This document shows, piece after piece, positions 12,001 to 17,588 of a stretch of 64,000 nt of DNA. The notes below the pieces were generated by a model. The model did no database searches. It had not been told where the DNA came from and saw only the letters and a list, made by a program, of their open reading frames with translations. Origin of the DNA: Verrucomicrobiota bacterium. GTDB taxonomy: Bacteria > Verrucomicrobiota > Verrucomicrobiia > Opitutales > Opitutaceae. The position numbers were made by a program, and so were the translations under genes. Within the stretch, counting starts at the first letter, position 1; the number at the start of each line of letters is the position of its first letter. The stretch covers positions 87,794 through 151,793 of the forward strand of contig JAEWBF010000012.1 in the NCBI GenBank assembly GCA_023391285.1, in the 5' to 3' direction.

Positions 12001-14531
12001 GAGTGGTGCTCGGAGAAACGGCCGGTCGCTTGTTCAGCGACCTCTCACAGACGTTTGTGCTGCCGGTCCACACTTCGCACCTGCAGTTCACGCTCATCGA
12101 CGCCAACCTGCAGTCGGTGGCGAACCGGATGGGCGATGCGTTCGAAGTCGCGCTGCTAGATGCGCTCACCGGCGAGTCGCTCGCGGGGACTGCGTTTGCC
12201 GACGGCGACGCGTTGATCAGCCTGCAATCGGACAGGAGAATCTATTTCTCGGAAGCCGTTTCCGTCTCGGGCCAACCCGGCTTGCGGTCGGGCGACGTGC
12301 TGAACGTTTCGCAGCCGGTGACGTTTACCATCGCGCTGCCCGACATCGTCGTAAACACCCCTGCCGCGATCTTCTTCGATCTCGTATCGGCCGGGGAGGT
12401 GGGCAGCACGGTGTCGATCGACGATGTAAGCATCGAGACGATGAATCCGTCGAATCTCCCGCCGGTGGCGGTGGGCGATGTCGCGACGACCGACGAAGAC
12501 ACTCCGGTCCTCATCGATGTGCTCGCCAATGACAGCGATCCCGAGGGCCTGGGACTTGATCCCAACTCGATCGTGGTGGTCGGCCTGCCGGTGGGCGGCA
12601 CCGTCGCGCGCGATCCCAGCGGCAAGCTGCTGTTCCGCCCGAGCACCAATTTCAACGGCGCCGCTTCGTTCACGTATCGTGTTCGGGATCTCGGTGGTGC
12701 GCTGTCCAACGCCGCGACGGTGACGATCACGGTGGTGTCGCAACCCGATGCACCGGTGGCGCTGGACGACGCGTTCACCACGAGCGAGGACACCAGCGTG
12801 TCGGGCAACGTGCTTGCGAACGATCGCGACCCGGAGGGAGCGCCGCTGGCGGCCGAACTGGTGAGCGCGCCGACTGCGGGTATTCTCGTTTTCAATACTG
12901 ACGGCTCGTTCACCTACACGCCCGAACGCGACGCGAGCGGGGTTGTATCCTTCATTTATCGCGTGAGTGACGGCACCACGTTCAGCAGCGCTGCGACCGT
13001 GACGATCCGCATCGATGCCCAGAACGATGCGCCCGTGGCGAACGACGACGCAGAAACGGTGCGCGCGGGGGCGACGGTGGAAATCGCGATTCTCGGCAAT
13101 GACACCGATATCGAAGGCGATGCGCTTGCGCCGACGATCGTCGGGGCGCCGAGCGCGGGCGTGGCAACGATCAATGCGGCGGGCGTTCTCGTCTACACGG
13201 CGCCGGAGGGTTTCGCGGGCACCGTCACGCTCGCCTACCAAGTGAGCGACACGGCAGGAGCGGCCTCGGGGCTGGCGACGGTGACGATTACGGTTGTTCC
13301 GCAGCCGCTGCTGCCGGTGGCCATCGACGATACGTTTACGACGGTGGAAGACACGGGGGTCTCTGGAAATGTGATTTCGAACGACGAAATCCCGCGAGGC
13401 GCGACGATCATGGCGGAGATCGTCGAAGCGCCGTCGACGGGAATTCTCGTCTTCAATGCGGATGGTTCCTTCACCTACTCGCCGGAGAAGGATTTGAACG
13501 GCGATGTCGTGTTCACCTATCGGTTGATCGACAGCACGACGACCACTGCGCCAGCGACTGTGACAGTTCGCATCTCGGCGGAAAACGATGCGCCGGTTGC
13601 GAAGGACGATGCAGCATCGGTGCGTGAAGGCGCCTCGGTCGTCGTGTCGATCCTGGCCAACGACTTCGATGTCGATGGCGATTCCTTCGTGCCGTCGATC
13701 GTTGCGCCGCCGGGTCAGGGCGTGGCGACGATCAATGCGGACGGCACCCTGGTCTATACGGCGCCGGACGGTTTTGTCGGCACGGTGACTCTTACTTACC
13801 AGGTGGCGGACACGGTAGCTGCGAGCAGTGAGCCGGCGACGGTGACGATCACGGTTGTCCGCCGCAACGTGGCGCCGGTGGCGAACAACGTGACGATCAC
13901 GGCCGATTGGTTGAGCGTGGTTCGCGGTAGCCTGGCGGATCTTGCCAACGATCCGAACGGAGACGCGCTCCAGTTCCGCCTGGTGAACGGGCCGCGCGGA
14001 GGCGGATTGACGCTGGAAGCGGACGGACGGTTCACCTACACGCCGGCGCAGCTCACGTTGGACGTCGTCACTTTTAGCTACGTGGCAAACGACGGGGAGT
14101 TCGACAGCGAGGTGGCGACGGTGACGTTGCATTTCACCCGCTCGCTGGCGATCGGCTATTTCATTCGCGAGTATTGGCAGGTGGGGCTGCCGCATGTCAC
14201 CGCTTTCCGGATACATCTGACCCCGCAAAGCAGCTCGGCCGTTGGGGAACTACGGGCCGCGACAGAAGGCGTCGTGTTCGCCAAGGATCGCAGGGTCGTG
14301 TTCTCGGTGGCGGGAGGAGAGGCGATCGCCGAGTCCGTGCGCGTGCTGGAAGTGCGCGGATGGGAGAACGAGGTGGTCGCTTCGTCCGCAGTGCAGGCTT
14401 TCCTTCAAGACGGCAAGGTGATCTTACAATTCGGCCCGCCCGTGCCCGCCGGTATTTGGCAAATTAAAATTTTGCTGATCCATGAGGACGGCACCACGAC
14501 CGAGCGAATTGTAACGGCGATCGTGCCGTGA
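3..14531 (+). CDS. Giant RHS/YD-repeat protein with internal metalloprotease motif and C-terminal cadherin-like repeats (5' partial)
   Basis: The frame is open from the window edge. The first possible start (GTG at 9) has no signal peptide after it, so the true start probably lies upstream. Residues are counted from that GTG (4840 aa). About 250-2857 is an unbroken run of YD repeats (G-x-x-x-x-x-x-Y-D type, many 'TYTYDxxNR'). It ends in a classical RHS core near 2830 (YDPDLGRFISQDPLG, then YRYSGNDPVNRADPSGL). About 2858-3740 is Ala/Gly-rich with no family I recognise. Near 3847 is HEIGHLLGF, followed by EHFH and LM near 3891-3900, which looks like a zinc protease with a distal third ligand. 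About 3960-4150 resembles a beta-sandwich, and 4151-4710 holds six cadherin-like domains ('DEDTP...V..ND.D'). RHS proteins form shells around toxins or adhesive domains. Here the extra domains suggest a cell-surface or secreted protein. No immunity gene follows. Function is inferred; the RHS assignment is secure. Confidence 0.9.
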   Translation, partial: SSVPIDVVVPGSIVKGLFTFYPDPDRPGQLLYGAPIPDLAPLLLGRLPRGVAAPQPKTLVPLQLAETPYNEAPTLSSFPNESLRVEAGFSSTANVHTGAFQTTHDLVSYFSLQQRNTLTLAYDSLTADPLHIYYFAVAGFGGDAAGATLITRLTIRNDAGDIVMAAGLTPEQAAPLGLTGGEMLFKLPAAIAPGDTYGAGIPIDLSDLPTGLYTVVFEYGLFKRDAAGEFSIGRFFTRTEPYAVVNHKEGMFGAGWGLAGLFELFLGDSGALLVDGAGKAEIYLAPDRVGQPFTALSAADYSQLIQDAGGRFQLRLKDGTTYVFDGEGKVSVKRDRNGNETTYQWGGDKLLAIIDPVGLATRFEYAGDQVVRITDPAGRVSELVYASGNLVEIIDPDGGRTTYRYEHSELEHVMTGLTLARGNDPRETSGLRFDERMDYDVFGRLIGGMRVDGKTFSLRPAQSVAVVNLDEGDALDPDEPFATVKLSTIDGSKQKHFATATYTSFERRVVTYTMTGFGQFEASKDEDDLTEVVYVRDERGLVQTTTNAKGDKLELIYDDFGNLISRSDYPSGGRVTETWTYDLRWSIVTSYVDGTGRTSSYTLDDHGNVISTTITGGSGSPGSVTLRYTYDDRGLITSSADGNGNVTRFDYDGYGRLTTTTFADGASTRIDYADLSGNPTSSTDEVGVRTTVRFDEMNRLIARSVAEPNAPGGEWTWTFAHDKAGNQTRAVDSNGVPTTTVYDQMNRPLSSTVQVGPDQTAVTRFGYTAGSIATPYAVPSNERYSYRYRQEPNGGVYTEVYDKFGKLIHSIDPLGAVTSTTYDEGGHLLRRVLPNGAVVTYVTDARGRVLSESGPVTGSRISFTYDEADRVVSTRRTNVGNGGDQTTTYLYNLYDQPTRIVDAEGYVTLNEYDAAGNLVSSTSAAGTADAFTVRHTYDSRNRVVSTDVNGAATIATTYFANGLIASVSDPRDARWLTSYTYDALRRQTSVTNANGETIRTVFDGEGNLLAATDARGFTTTYAYNGKNLRTSMVDPLDRETRYEYSAGGDLLRTIDPRGGVMTSEYNLRHEVIRSVDAEGGVRRYTYDAMGAVLVETDPLGRTTTYTYDKARRPLTKVDALGQITRFTYDLVGNLIEVIGPQGVQYSTKMEYDRLNRLVKVINAPGTENQSSESTVYTGLGFVRRTIDPLGRITEYTYDDLGHVATRTDARGSEDEVTWKYEYDAGGNLLSVTDPRGDYYTTRYTYDSVGRQTSVELPQGNPGAGGLPPAKVIMTHDAAGNVLTRTDPRSASIVTTYRYDELNRLIEQSGPGGVVKLTYDENGNLITVTDAGGNVTTFAYDLLNRQISETTADGGVTERDYDAAGNLVREAGPTRPTQGGGVHEWVYTYDALNRRIGVKDPEGFSTIYTYTPGNQVATVTDARGFVTTFGYDFLNRLISTRRQVGGGQADVVESSTFDAAGNRTTSTDARGFVTTYVYDNLNRLVRTVAPPANVGGAERVATFAYDEVGNLIAATDPRGDYYTTRYDYDAQNRVIAEHRPQGSAGNAQPAAVTRKVYDAAGNLIELHDPRGNSWVTRYEFDDAGRLIKVTLPQGSTIAAQPDANETYTYSAGGNLLTRTDAVGNTTTYTYDNRNRVQTVTDAAGNTTTYTYDPLGNVLQLVEFDASTGRTRTTTYTYDGLQRRTSEQIDGTFVTTYSYDATGNRTEIVGPLSNAAGAKFKETSTYDGLGRLLTYTDRGGYTATYAYDPAGNVVSHTNGRGFTTLTEYTPAGYVARVQRPIDEGNYATTSYTYDNAGNAVRIVDPRGEAFATTIDFDAQNQVIRRTLVIGDGAADAVETFSYDENGNLLSSTDALGRVTTHIYDAQDRVVRTTYTADGPAGARTVQEEFRYYGAGNLVWHQGVGGGDYITEFGYDPLNRLTRLIDAEGQMITWRYDRWGNLLSEVAPHGTTSYTYDALNRQLTQTDPLGATTTHIHLGTTSVVVVVDALGRRTTNTFDGLGRLIEQVDALGGKVVREYDAAGNLTAVVSALGVRTEYTYDARNLRTGETHAAGTDEEISARYAYDELGRLVLATDFRGEFYRTTYTYDGLGRRTVMVQQVGTEADPLEATTRWEYDLVGNVTAEIDPLGRRTENTYDARNRLVSTTTPAGTAANPQTATTRFDYNDAGQRARMISPLGFVTTATFDRVGRQLTRVIESPHGNIVTTWSYSYAGGLLRITETDPTGVAVTTEYDANRRPARIVDPRNGTTTYTYDPVGNVLTRSLGRVTTTYTYDELNRVTSVTDGAGGVTSYTYDAAWNVLTETDRLGHTTTYTYDLLNRRDSMTNAVGGVTRYTFDAQGNLTSITDPLGTVTSYTYDATNLLRADTNAKGARNYFYDAAGNLIKAVDRDGRSRVFDHDLGHRVITETWVDTGGSTVGVIRTDYDLEGRVVRIVDGSSTVERTYTADASGRVLSETQSIVGGPSVVIHYASDGLGQILNASLWLGGGASPLVANVYSYDPLTNRLIGVTQSGSFVQTKSATFTYEADLYALASITRKLGGQTVATTNYTIDARTLTTLITHLNAAGATLASYSLTYNAGALLVRSDSHHGTATYSYDATNQLTSVNYTDPLMPGETYAYDLAGNRIASHRQGGFVIGANNEVSETTPQIYTYDKEGNVTRRVDNAARRIYDLTWDHRNRLVAVVETDFGGAVISEFRYAYDGMNRRIMQETRTRIPTDDTVARYYAYDGQQVWMEFVDQGFGAAPAVAYLRGATPDVMLAQDGGSAATVYWYLADQQNTIRDVISSAGAIVATARIDAFGNVISLSNPNLGLRHFFIGAEWDAAVGMYRMGARFYDPDLGRFISQDPLGLAAGDTNLYRYSGNDPVNRADPSGLLSTPTNSTARYHDSRMRNAELDGLKSAIATFFTGRYDIGKRPDDHSSGFSWSFSDFKERMTFFGGNLSKFATGWLSGFNDLVVQGKYTVTDLLGYKTENGFRSELLKLSYNVNSFGDAAGLAKHMIAAPFVGMMQLAVAIGSGDPEAAGKLAAGTLPWPGSLGRLGTFGSRAVNSGLRVAFAEARLAFAGKGVTGGLGVMTNSIKSSVFSAGKNVVIAGWANANPLSLAKASWDFAHTARRGLVGLARGATATPGAVALTVRTLGTHLSDEIATAGGLSSRNAASIAGRAAYRAGAELLGPTLGRVRDAMALFFGKGVLNDTRRNEAATGAVTQQSIAERYPSYSPEAIERRRAEAYAGAKAAGAGDLWANHIADVAVEKHRAFVRDLVAEDIGKVIYDFEFGSSRKKLGESAAHEHARAKANAAIEAFQAQSVAAFQPKLINGVDGPVTARLTDEQFFGSIQTASPTIAAGIRSGDPHALALAYTLRKAKDWTNIREALLEQVSAGRTLDEFKMMGAADSVTFNQIAQASNGFAAPQGMAKVMAALRGEAAKSRTLAAFGGFGTDLVGFANRHILITAVREGRMNVVALSKAYGVGGEALTIGRIIPDLGKPGGPFSKELGDIDLAVLRHVDEGALPGNEAINYTQKQQIEILQTKFKGILADRFVEPRINEKTGKTEYLTDFDYAKYENLSLRGYSSTLRGRALFSEGALVGRQESALFGNGGVVVRDFPQFFEAIPQTLQEGISHTINVEMLTRNGFLNALNTYVVPRHLIYELGNRAGTANLTLHQAATQSLSSFYALVLSPNRPPSEESFLGPLAQPRPKSQTTVTRPSDNIGPQAPASSTPSGSLLTVDPTATTMISDIAYLPRGEPSDELSALWNKLVAAALAEWEAVLNERLSLDLELVIADLPGTALGAAEITSIGESGRVTAGRITIDGAAGGRGWFIDPTPQDDREFDGHDATVLGRFDLYTLTLHEIGHLLGFTSRFSGFASAVTTGASGRPHFVSETLDVALAHDGEHFHAEGSSAALMGAHLAPGVRRLPSIFEATIIRQAWQLADQRTAAGLGGPSFALAGAPLGFVELADAVDEGLVNPPNSIANGWFDEITATGAPVGWQVLGAVAVTEGRVVLGETAGRLFSDLSQTFVLPVHTSHLQFTLIDANLQSVANRMGDAFEVALLDALTGESLAGTAFADGDALISLQSDRRIYFSEAVSVSGQPGLRSGDVLNVSQPVTFTIALPDIVVNTPAAIFFDLVSAGEVGSTVSIDDVSIETMNPSNLPPVAVGDVATTDEDTPVLIDVLANDSDPEGLGLDPNSIVVVGLPVGGTVARDPSGKLLFRPSTNFNGAASFTYRVRDLGGALSNAATVTITVVSQPDAPVALDDAFTTSEDTSVSGNVLANDRDPEGAPLAAELVSAPTAGILVFNTDGSFTYTPERDASGVVSFIYRVSDGTTFSSAATVTIRIDAQNDAPVANDDAETVRAGATVEIAILGNDTDIEGDALAPTIVGAPSAGVATINAAGVLVYTAPEGFAGTVTLAYQVSDTAGAASGLATVTITVVPQPLLPVAIDDTFTTVEDTGVSGNVISNDEIPRGATIMAEIVEAPSTGILVFNADGSFTYSPEKDLNGDVVFTYRLIDSTTTTAPATVTVRISAENDAPVAKDDAASVREGASVVVSILANDFDVDGDSFVPSIVAPPGQGVATINADGTLVYTAPDGFVGTVTLTYQVADTVAASSEPATVTITVVRRNVAPVANNVTITADWLSVVRGSLADLANDPNGDALQFRLVNGPRGGGLTLEADGRFTYTPAQLTLDVVTFSYVANDGEFDSEVATVTLHFTRSLAIGYFIREYWQVGLPHVTAFRIHLTPQSSSAVGELRAATEGVVFAKDRRVVFSVAGGEAIAESVRVLEVRGWENEVVASSAVQAFLQDGKVILQFGPPVPAGIWQIKILLIHEDGTTTERIVTAIVP
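12454..14130 (+). repeat. Six tandem cadherin-like/Ig-like domains within the RHS protein
   Basis: Six units of roughly 90-97 residues start near residues 4151, 4244, 4337, 4431, 4527 and 4621, each opening with P-V-A-x-(N/D)-D or similar. Units 2 and 4 share 'GILVFNxDGSFTY' and 'TVEDTGVSGNV'-like strings. Units 3 and 5 share 'GVATINA' and 'LVYTAP-GF-GTVTL-YQV'. Units 2-3 and 4-5 are therefore copies of a two-domain block. Such domains usually form stalks or bind calcium and glycans on the cell surface. Confidence 0.8.
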
Positions 14532-14806
14532 GCGTCGGCGGCTCGCGGTTCGATATTTCAACGACAACATCGCGCGCCGAAATCCCCGCTATGACGATCC
14601 TGTCGCGGACGCCGATCAGCGTCAGCTGCAGTTGGTCTCGAGCCTCCGGTCGCAGCGAGTGTCAGCTGAGGTTCTGAGGTGGCCGGCACATCATAAATAC
14701 CCTTGCGCGGAGCGAACCATCGATCTCATGACGTGCGTCAAACCCGATGCGGCGTGCCCCTTGTGCGTCGACGCGACGTTACCCGAACCTCATAGCTTTC
14801 GATCTA

Positions 14807-16228
14807 ATGAGAAAAACCCTGCTCCATCTCGCATGCGCCGCCGTCGTAGCGGCTTCGGCCTTTGCCGCCGCTCCCGTCAGCACGCCGCTTTTCAATGGCA
14901 CCGATCTCTCCGGCTGGGTGCAGCGCGGTGGCAAGGCGATCTACACGGTTGAAGGGAACCAAATCGTGGGCACCACCGTCGCCGATACGCCAAACAGCTT
15001 CCTCTGCACCGATAAAACCTACGGCGACTTCGTCTTGGAATACGAATTCAAGGTCGACCCGCGCCTGAACTCGGGCGTGCAGATCCGAAGCGAGAGTTTC
15101 GACACCGCCCGCGAACTGCAGTGGGAAGGCAAGACCATCAAGATCCCGGCCAACCGGGTCCACGGTTACCAGATCGAGATCGATCCCGACGTGGCGCGCG
15201 GCCGGATGTGGACCGCGGGGATCTACGACGAGGGGCGGCGCGGCTGGTTGTATCCGGCGGAGCACGACGCCGAACAGAAGAGACTGTTCAGCGCGCAAGG
15301 CCGGAGAATTTTCAAGCCCGGCGATTGGAACCACGTCCGGGTCGAGGCGATCGGCGATTCGATCAAGACCTGGCTCAACGGCACGCCATGCGCCGACTTG
15401 CGGGATGCGATGACGCCGCGCGGGTTCATTGCGCTCCAAGTTCATAGCATCGGGAAAGCCCCCGAAGAGGAAGGCATCCAGGTGCGCTGGCGAAATCTCC
15501 AAATCGTCGATCTCACGCCCGCGCCCAACACGTTGAGTGCGGCCGAAAAAGCCGCCGGGTGGCGCCTGCTCTGGGACGGAAAAACCACCGACGGCTGGCG
15601 ACGTGCCAATGCGGATACGTTTCCGGCGAAGGGATGGGAGATCGCCGATGGCGTCCTGACCGTGCTCCGGCGCGACGCCAGCGACTCCGCCGCCGGTGGA
15701 GACATCGTCACCCGTGAACGCTTCTCCAACTTCGAACTACTCGTGGATTTTAAGATCACTCCCGGCGCGAACAGCGGGATCAAGTATCTCTTCCAAGCGG
15801 AACCATCCCCGAGCGATCGCAGCATCGGCAATCCCGTGCCGCCCGGCCCCGCGGTCGGCCCGGAGTTCCAGATTCTGGACGATGCCCGACATCCCGACGC
15901 GAAGAACGGCCGCGACGGCAACCGCACCGTTGGATCGCTCTACGACCTGATTCCGCCGTCGCGCGACAAACAGCCACGCCCGATCGGGGAATGGAACACG
16001 GCGCGCATCGTCGTCGCCGGCGATCGTGTCGAGCATTGGCTTAACGGCCGCGAGGTTCTCGCGTTCGACCGCAGCTCGGCCGCCTTCCGCGACGCCGTTG
16101 CGACGAGCAAATACAACACGGTGCCTGGCTTCGGCGAGTGGGCCGACGGTCACATCCTGCTGCAAGATCACGGAGACGAGGTCTCCTTCCGGAACATCAA
16201 GATCCGCGTGCCCGCCACCCAACCCTGA
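14807..16228 (+). CDS. Secreted protein with two DUF1080 (3-keto-disaccharide hydrolase-like) domains
   Basis: The start at 14807 gives a clean signal peptide (MRKTLLHLACAAVVAASAFA); an ATG 60 bases upstream would bury it. The 473-residue protein has two copies of the DUF1080/LamG-like jelly roll. The first opens with 'LFNGTDLSGW' and contains 'NSGVQIRSE'. The second opens at about residue 250 with 'LLWDGKTTDGWR' and contains 'NSGIKYLF'. The family includes 3-keto-glycoside hydrolases and many uncharacterised proteins of Planctomycetes and Verrucomicrobia. It stands alone between the RHS gene and the convergent maturase gene, and no copy of the locus motif lies upstream, so it may not belong to the regulon. 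Family is confident; substrate is unknown. Confidence 0.9.
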   Translation: MRKTLLHLACAAVVAASAFAAAPVSTPLFNGTDLSGWVQRGGKAIYTVEGNQIVGTTVADTPNSFLCTDKTYGDFVLEYEFKVDPRLNSGVQIRSESFDTARELQWEGKTIKIPANRVHGYQIEIDPDVARGRMWTAGIYDEGRRGWLYPAEHDAEQKRLFSAQGRRIFKPGDWNHVRVEAIGDSIKTWLNGTPCADLRDAMTPRGFIALQVHSIGKAPEEEGIQVRWRNLQIVDLTPAPNTLSAAEKAAGWRLLWDGKTTDGWRRANADTFPAKGWEIADGVLTVLRRDASDSAAGGDIVTRERFSNFELLVDFKITPGANSGIKYLFQAEPSPSDRSIGNPVPPGPAVGPEFQILDDARHPDAKNGRDGNRTVGSLYDLIPPSRDKQPRPIGEWNTARIVVAGDRVEHWLNGREVLAFDRSSAAFRDAVATSKYNTVPGFGEWADGHILLQDHGDEVSFRNIKIRVPATQP

Positions 16229-16276
16229 GGTCAAAAACTGCAGTGTGACTCTCGGGCGGCAGGGGACGACCAGCTG

Positions 16277-17572
16277 TCAGCGGCTGGCGTTGGGGCCAGC
16301 GCGCAACCATTCGCGGCGGGGGAGGGACATGATTGCAGCGGGGGCGCGGCCGGCGCCCAGCAGGGCGCCCATGGTGCGCATCGGCGAGTCGATATGCGTG
16401 AAGAACTTTCGGTATCCTGCGCACAGATAGTTCAGGCCCGGTTCGCCGTGCGGCGTCTGGAGAAAGCGGTGTTTTGGACATTCGCCGTGGCAGGCAAAGC
16501 GCACGGGGCATTCTCGGCAGTAGCGCGGAAGGGTGGACGATTTCGCCCGGCCGAACGCTTCCTGTTGCGGGGAGTCGACCATGCTCGCGAGCGAGGAGTT
16601 GAGCAGGTTTCCGAGTTGGTAACGCGGATACACGTAGTGGTCGCAACTATACACGTCGCCGTTGTGCTCGATCGCGAGCGCGCGGCCGCAGTTCTCGGAG
16701 AACACACACACGCCGGCGGGTTGACCGACCCAGTTGGCGAGGGCGGCGTCGAACTGTTGCACGAATACTTTCCCGACGTCGCGCTGCACCCATTCGTCGA
16801 AGATCGTGCAGAGAAATTTACCGTAATCGGCGGGCCGCACGCTCCACTCGGTGACCTGCGCATCGAGCGCAGCCGAGTCCTCGTGATCGGGCGGCGGAGC
16901 GAGCCAGAGGCCGTTCGCCTCGGCGGCTTCGGCGGAAGCATTACGCTCGACGATCGGAATGAACTGCATGTAGCCGGAGCCGATGGAGCGGAGGAAGCGG
17001 TAAACTTCGAGCGGCTGCGCGGAGTTTTTGCGGTGAACGGTGGTGAGCGTGTTGAACTCGACGCCGTGTTTTTTGAGCACTGCAATCCCGGCCATCACTT
17101 TGTCGAACGTCGGTTTCTTTCCTTTGTCGACGCGGTAGGCGTCATGGAGGTGAACGGGGCCGTCGATGCTGACGCCGACGAGAAATTTGTTTCGCGCGAG
17201 AAACTCGCCCCACTCGTCGTCCAGCAGCGTGCCATTGGTTTGGAACGCGTTCTCGATGGTGCGTCCGGCGGCGTAGCGCTGCTGCAGTTCCACCGCGCGG
17301 CGGAAGAATTCGACGCCGGCGAGCGTCGGCTCGCCGCCTTGCCACGCAAAACTGACCACCGGACCCGGTTGCGCGGCGATGTAGTCGCGAACATAGGCTT
17401 CCAAAATTTCCGGCTTCATGCGGAAGCTGTTTTCACCCGCGTAGAGTCGCTCCTTCTCGAGGTAGAAACAGTAGGTGCAGTCGAGATTGCACTTGGACCC
17501 CATGGGTTTGGTCATGAGGTGAAAGGGCGCCCGCGCGGGCGTGTGCGGAGAAGTGAAAGTAGGTGAGTTCAA
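16277..17572 (-). CDS. Anaerobic sulfatase-maturating enzyme (radical SAM, SPASM)
   Basis: This 431-residue radical SAM enzyme would convert the active-site Cys of sulfatases to formylglycine in the cytosol without oxygen. The SAM-binding cluster motif CNLDCTYC is at residues 28-35, followed by 'WQGGEPTLAG' and 'FQTNGTLL'. The C-terminal SPASM region has the expected cysteines ('NCGRAL', 'VYSCDHYV', 'CRECPVRFACHGECPKHRF', 'LNYLCAGYRKFF') for two more Fe-S clusters. It begins 16 bp after the SulP stop and is the last gene of a minus-strand operon. Its clients are likely the three Cys-type sulfatases in this window (start codons at 49447, 50951 and 63460). Length and motifs match the anSME family well. 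Confidence 0.95.
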   Translation of the reverse strand: MNSPTFTSPHTPARAPFHLMTKPMGSKCNLDCTYCFYLEKERLYAGENSFRMKPEILEAYVRDYIAAQPGPVVSFAWQGGEPTLAGVEFFRRAVELQQRYAAGRTIENAFQTNGTLLDDEWGEFLARNKFLVGVSIDGPVHLHDAYRVDKGKKPTFDKVMAGIAVLKKHGVEFNTLTTVHRKNSAQPLEVYRFLRSIGSGYMQFIPIVERNASAEAAEANGLWLAPPPDHEDSAALDAQVTEWSVRPADYGKFLCTIFDEWVQRDVGKVFVQQFDAALANWVGQPAGVCVFSENCGRALAIEHNGDVYSCDHYVYPRYQLGNLLNSSLASMVDSPQQEAFGRAKSSTLPRYCRECPVRFACHGECPKHRFLQTPHGEPGLNYLCAGYRKFFTHIDSPMRTMGALLGAGRAPAAIMSLPRREWLRAGPNASR

Positions 17573-17588
17573 GCGGCGTGAGCGCGGA

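Noticed and set aside
12156..14228. A 690-codon minus-strand open frame opposite the cadherin-like repeats
   Set aside because: It is antisense to repeats, rich in Arg/His, with no recognisable domain; the plus-strand reading has clear domains.
16270..16287. A terminator between the DUF1080 and maturase genes
   Set aside because: CCAGC/GCTGG forms only a short stem, overlaps the maturase stop and has no T-run.
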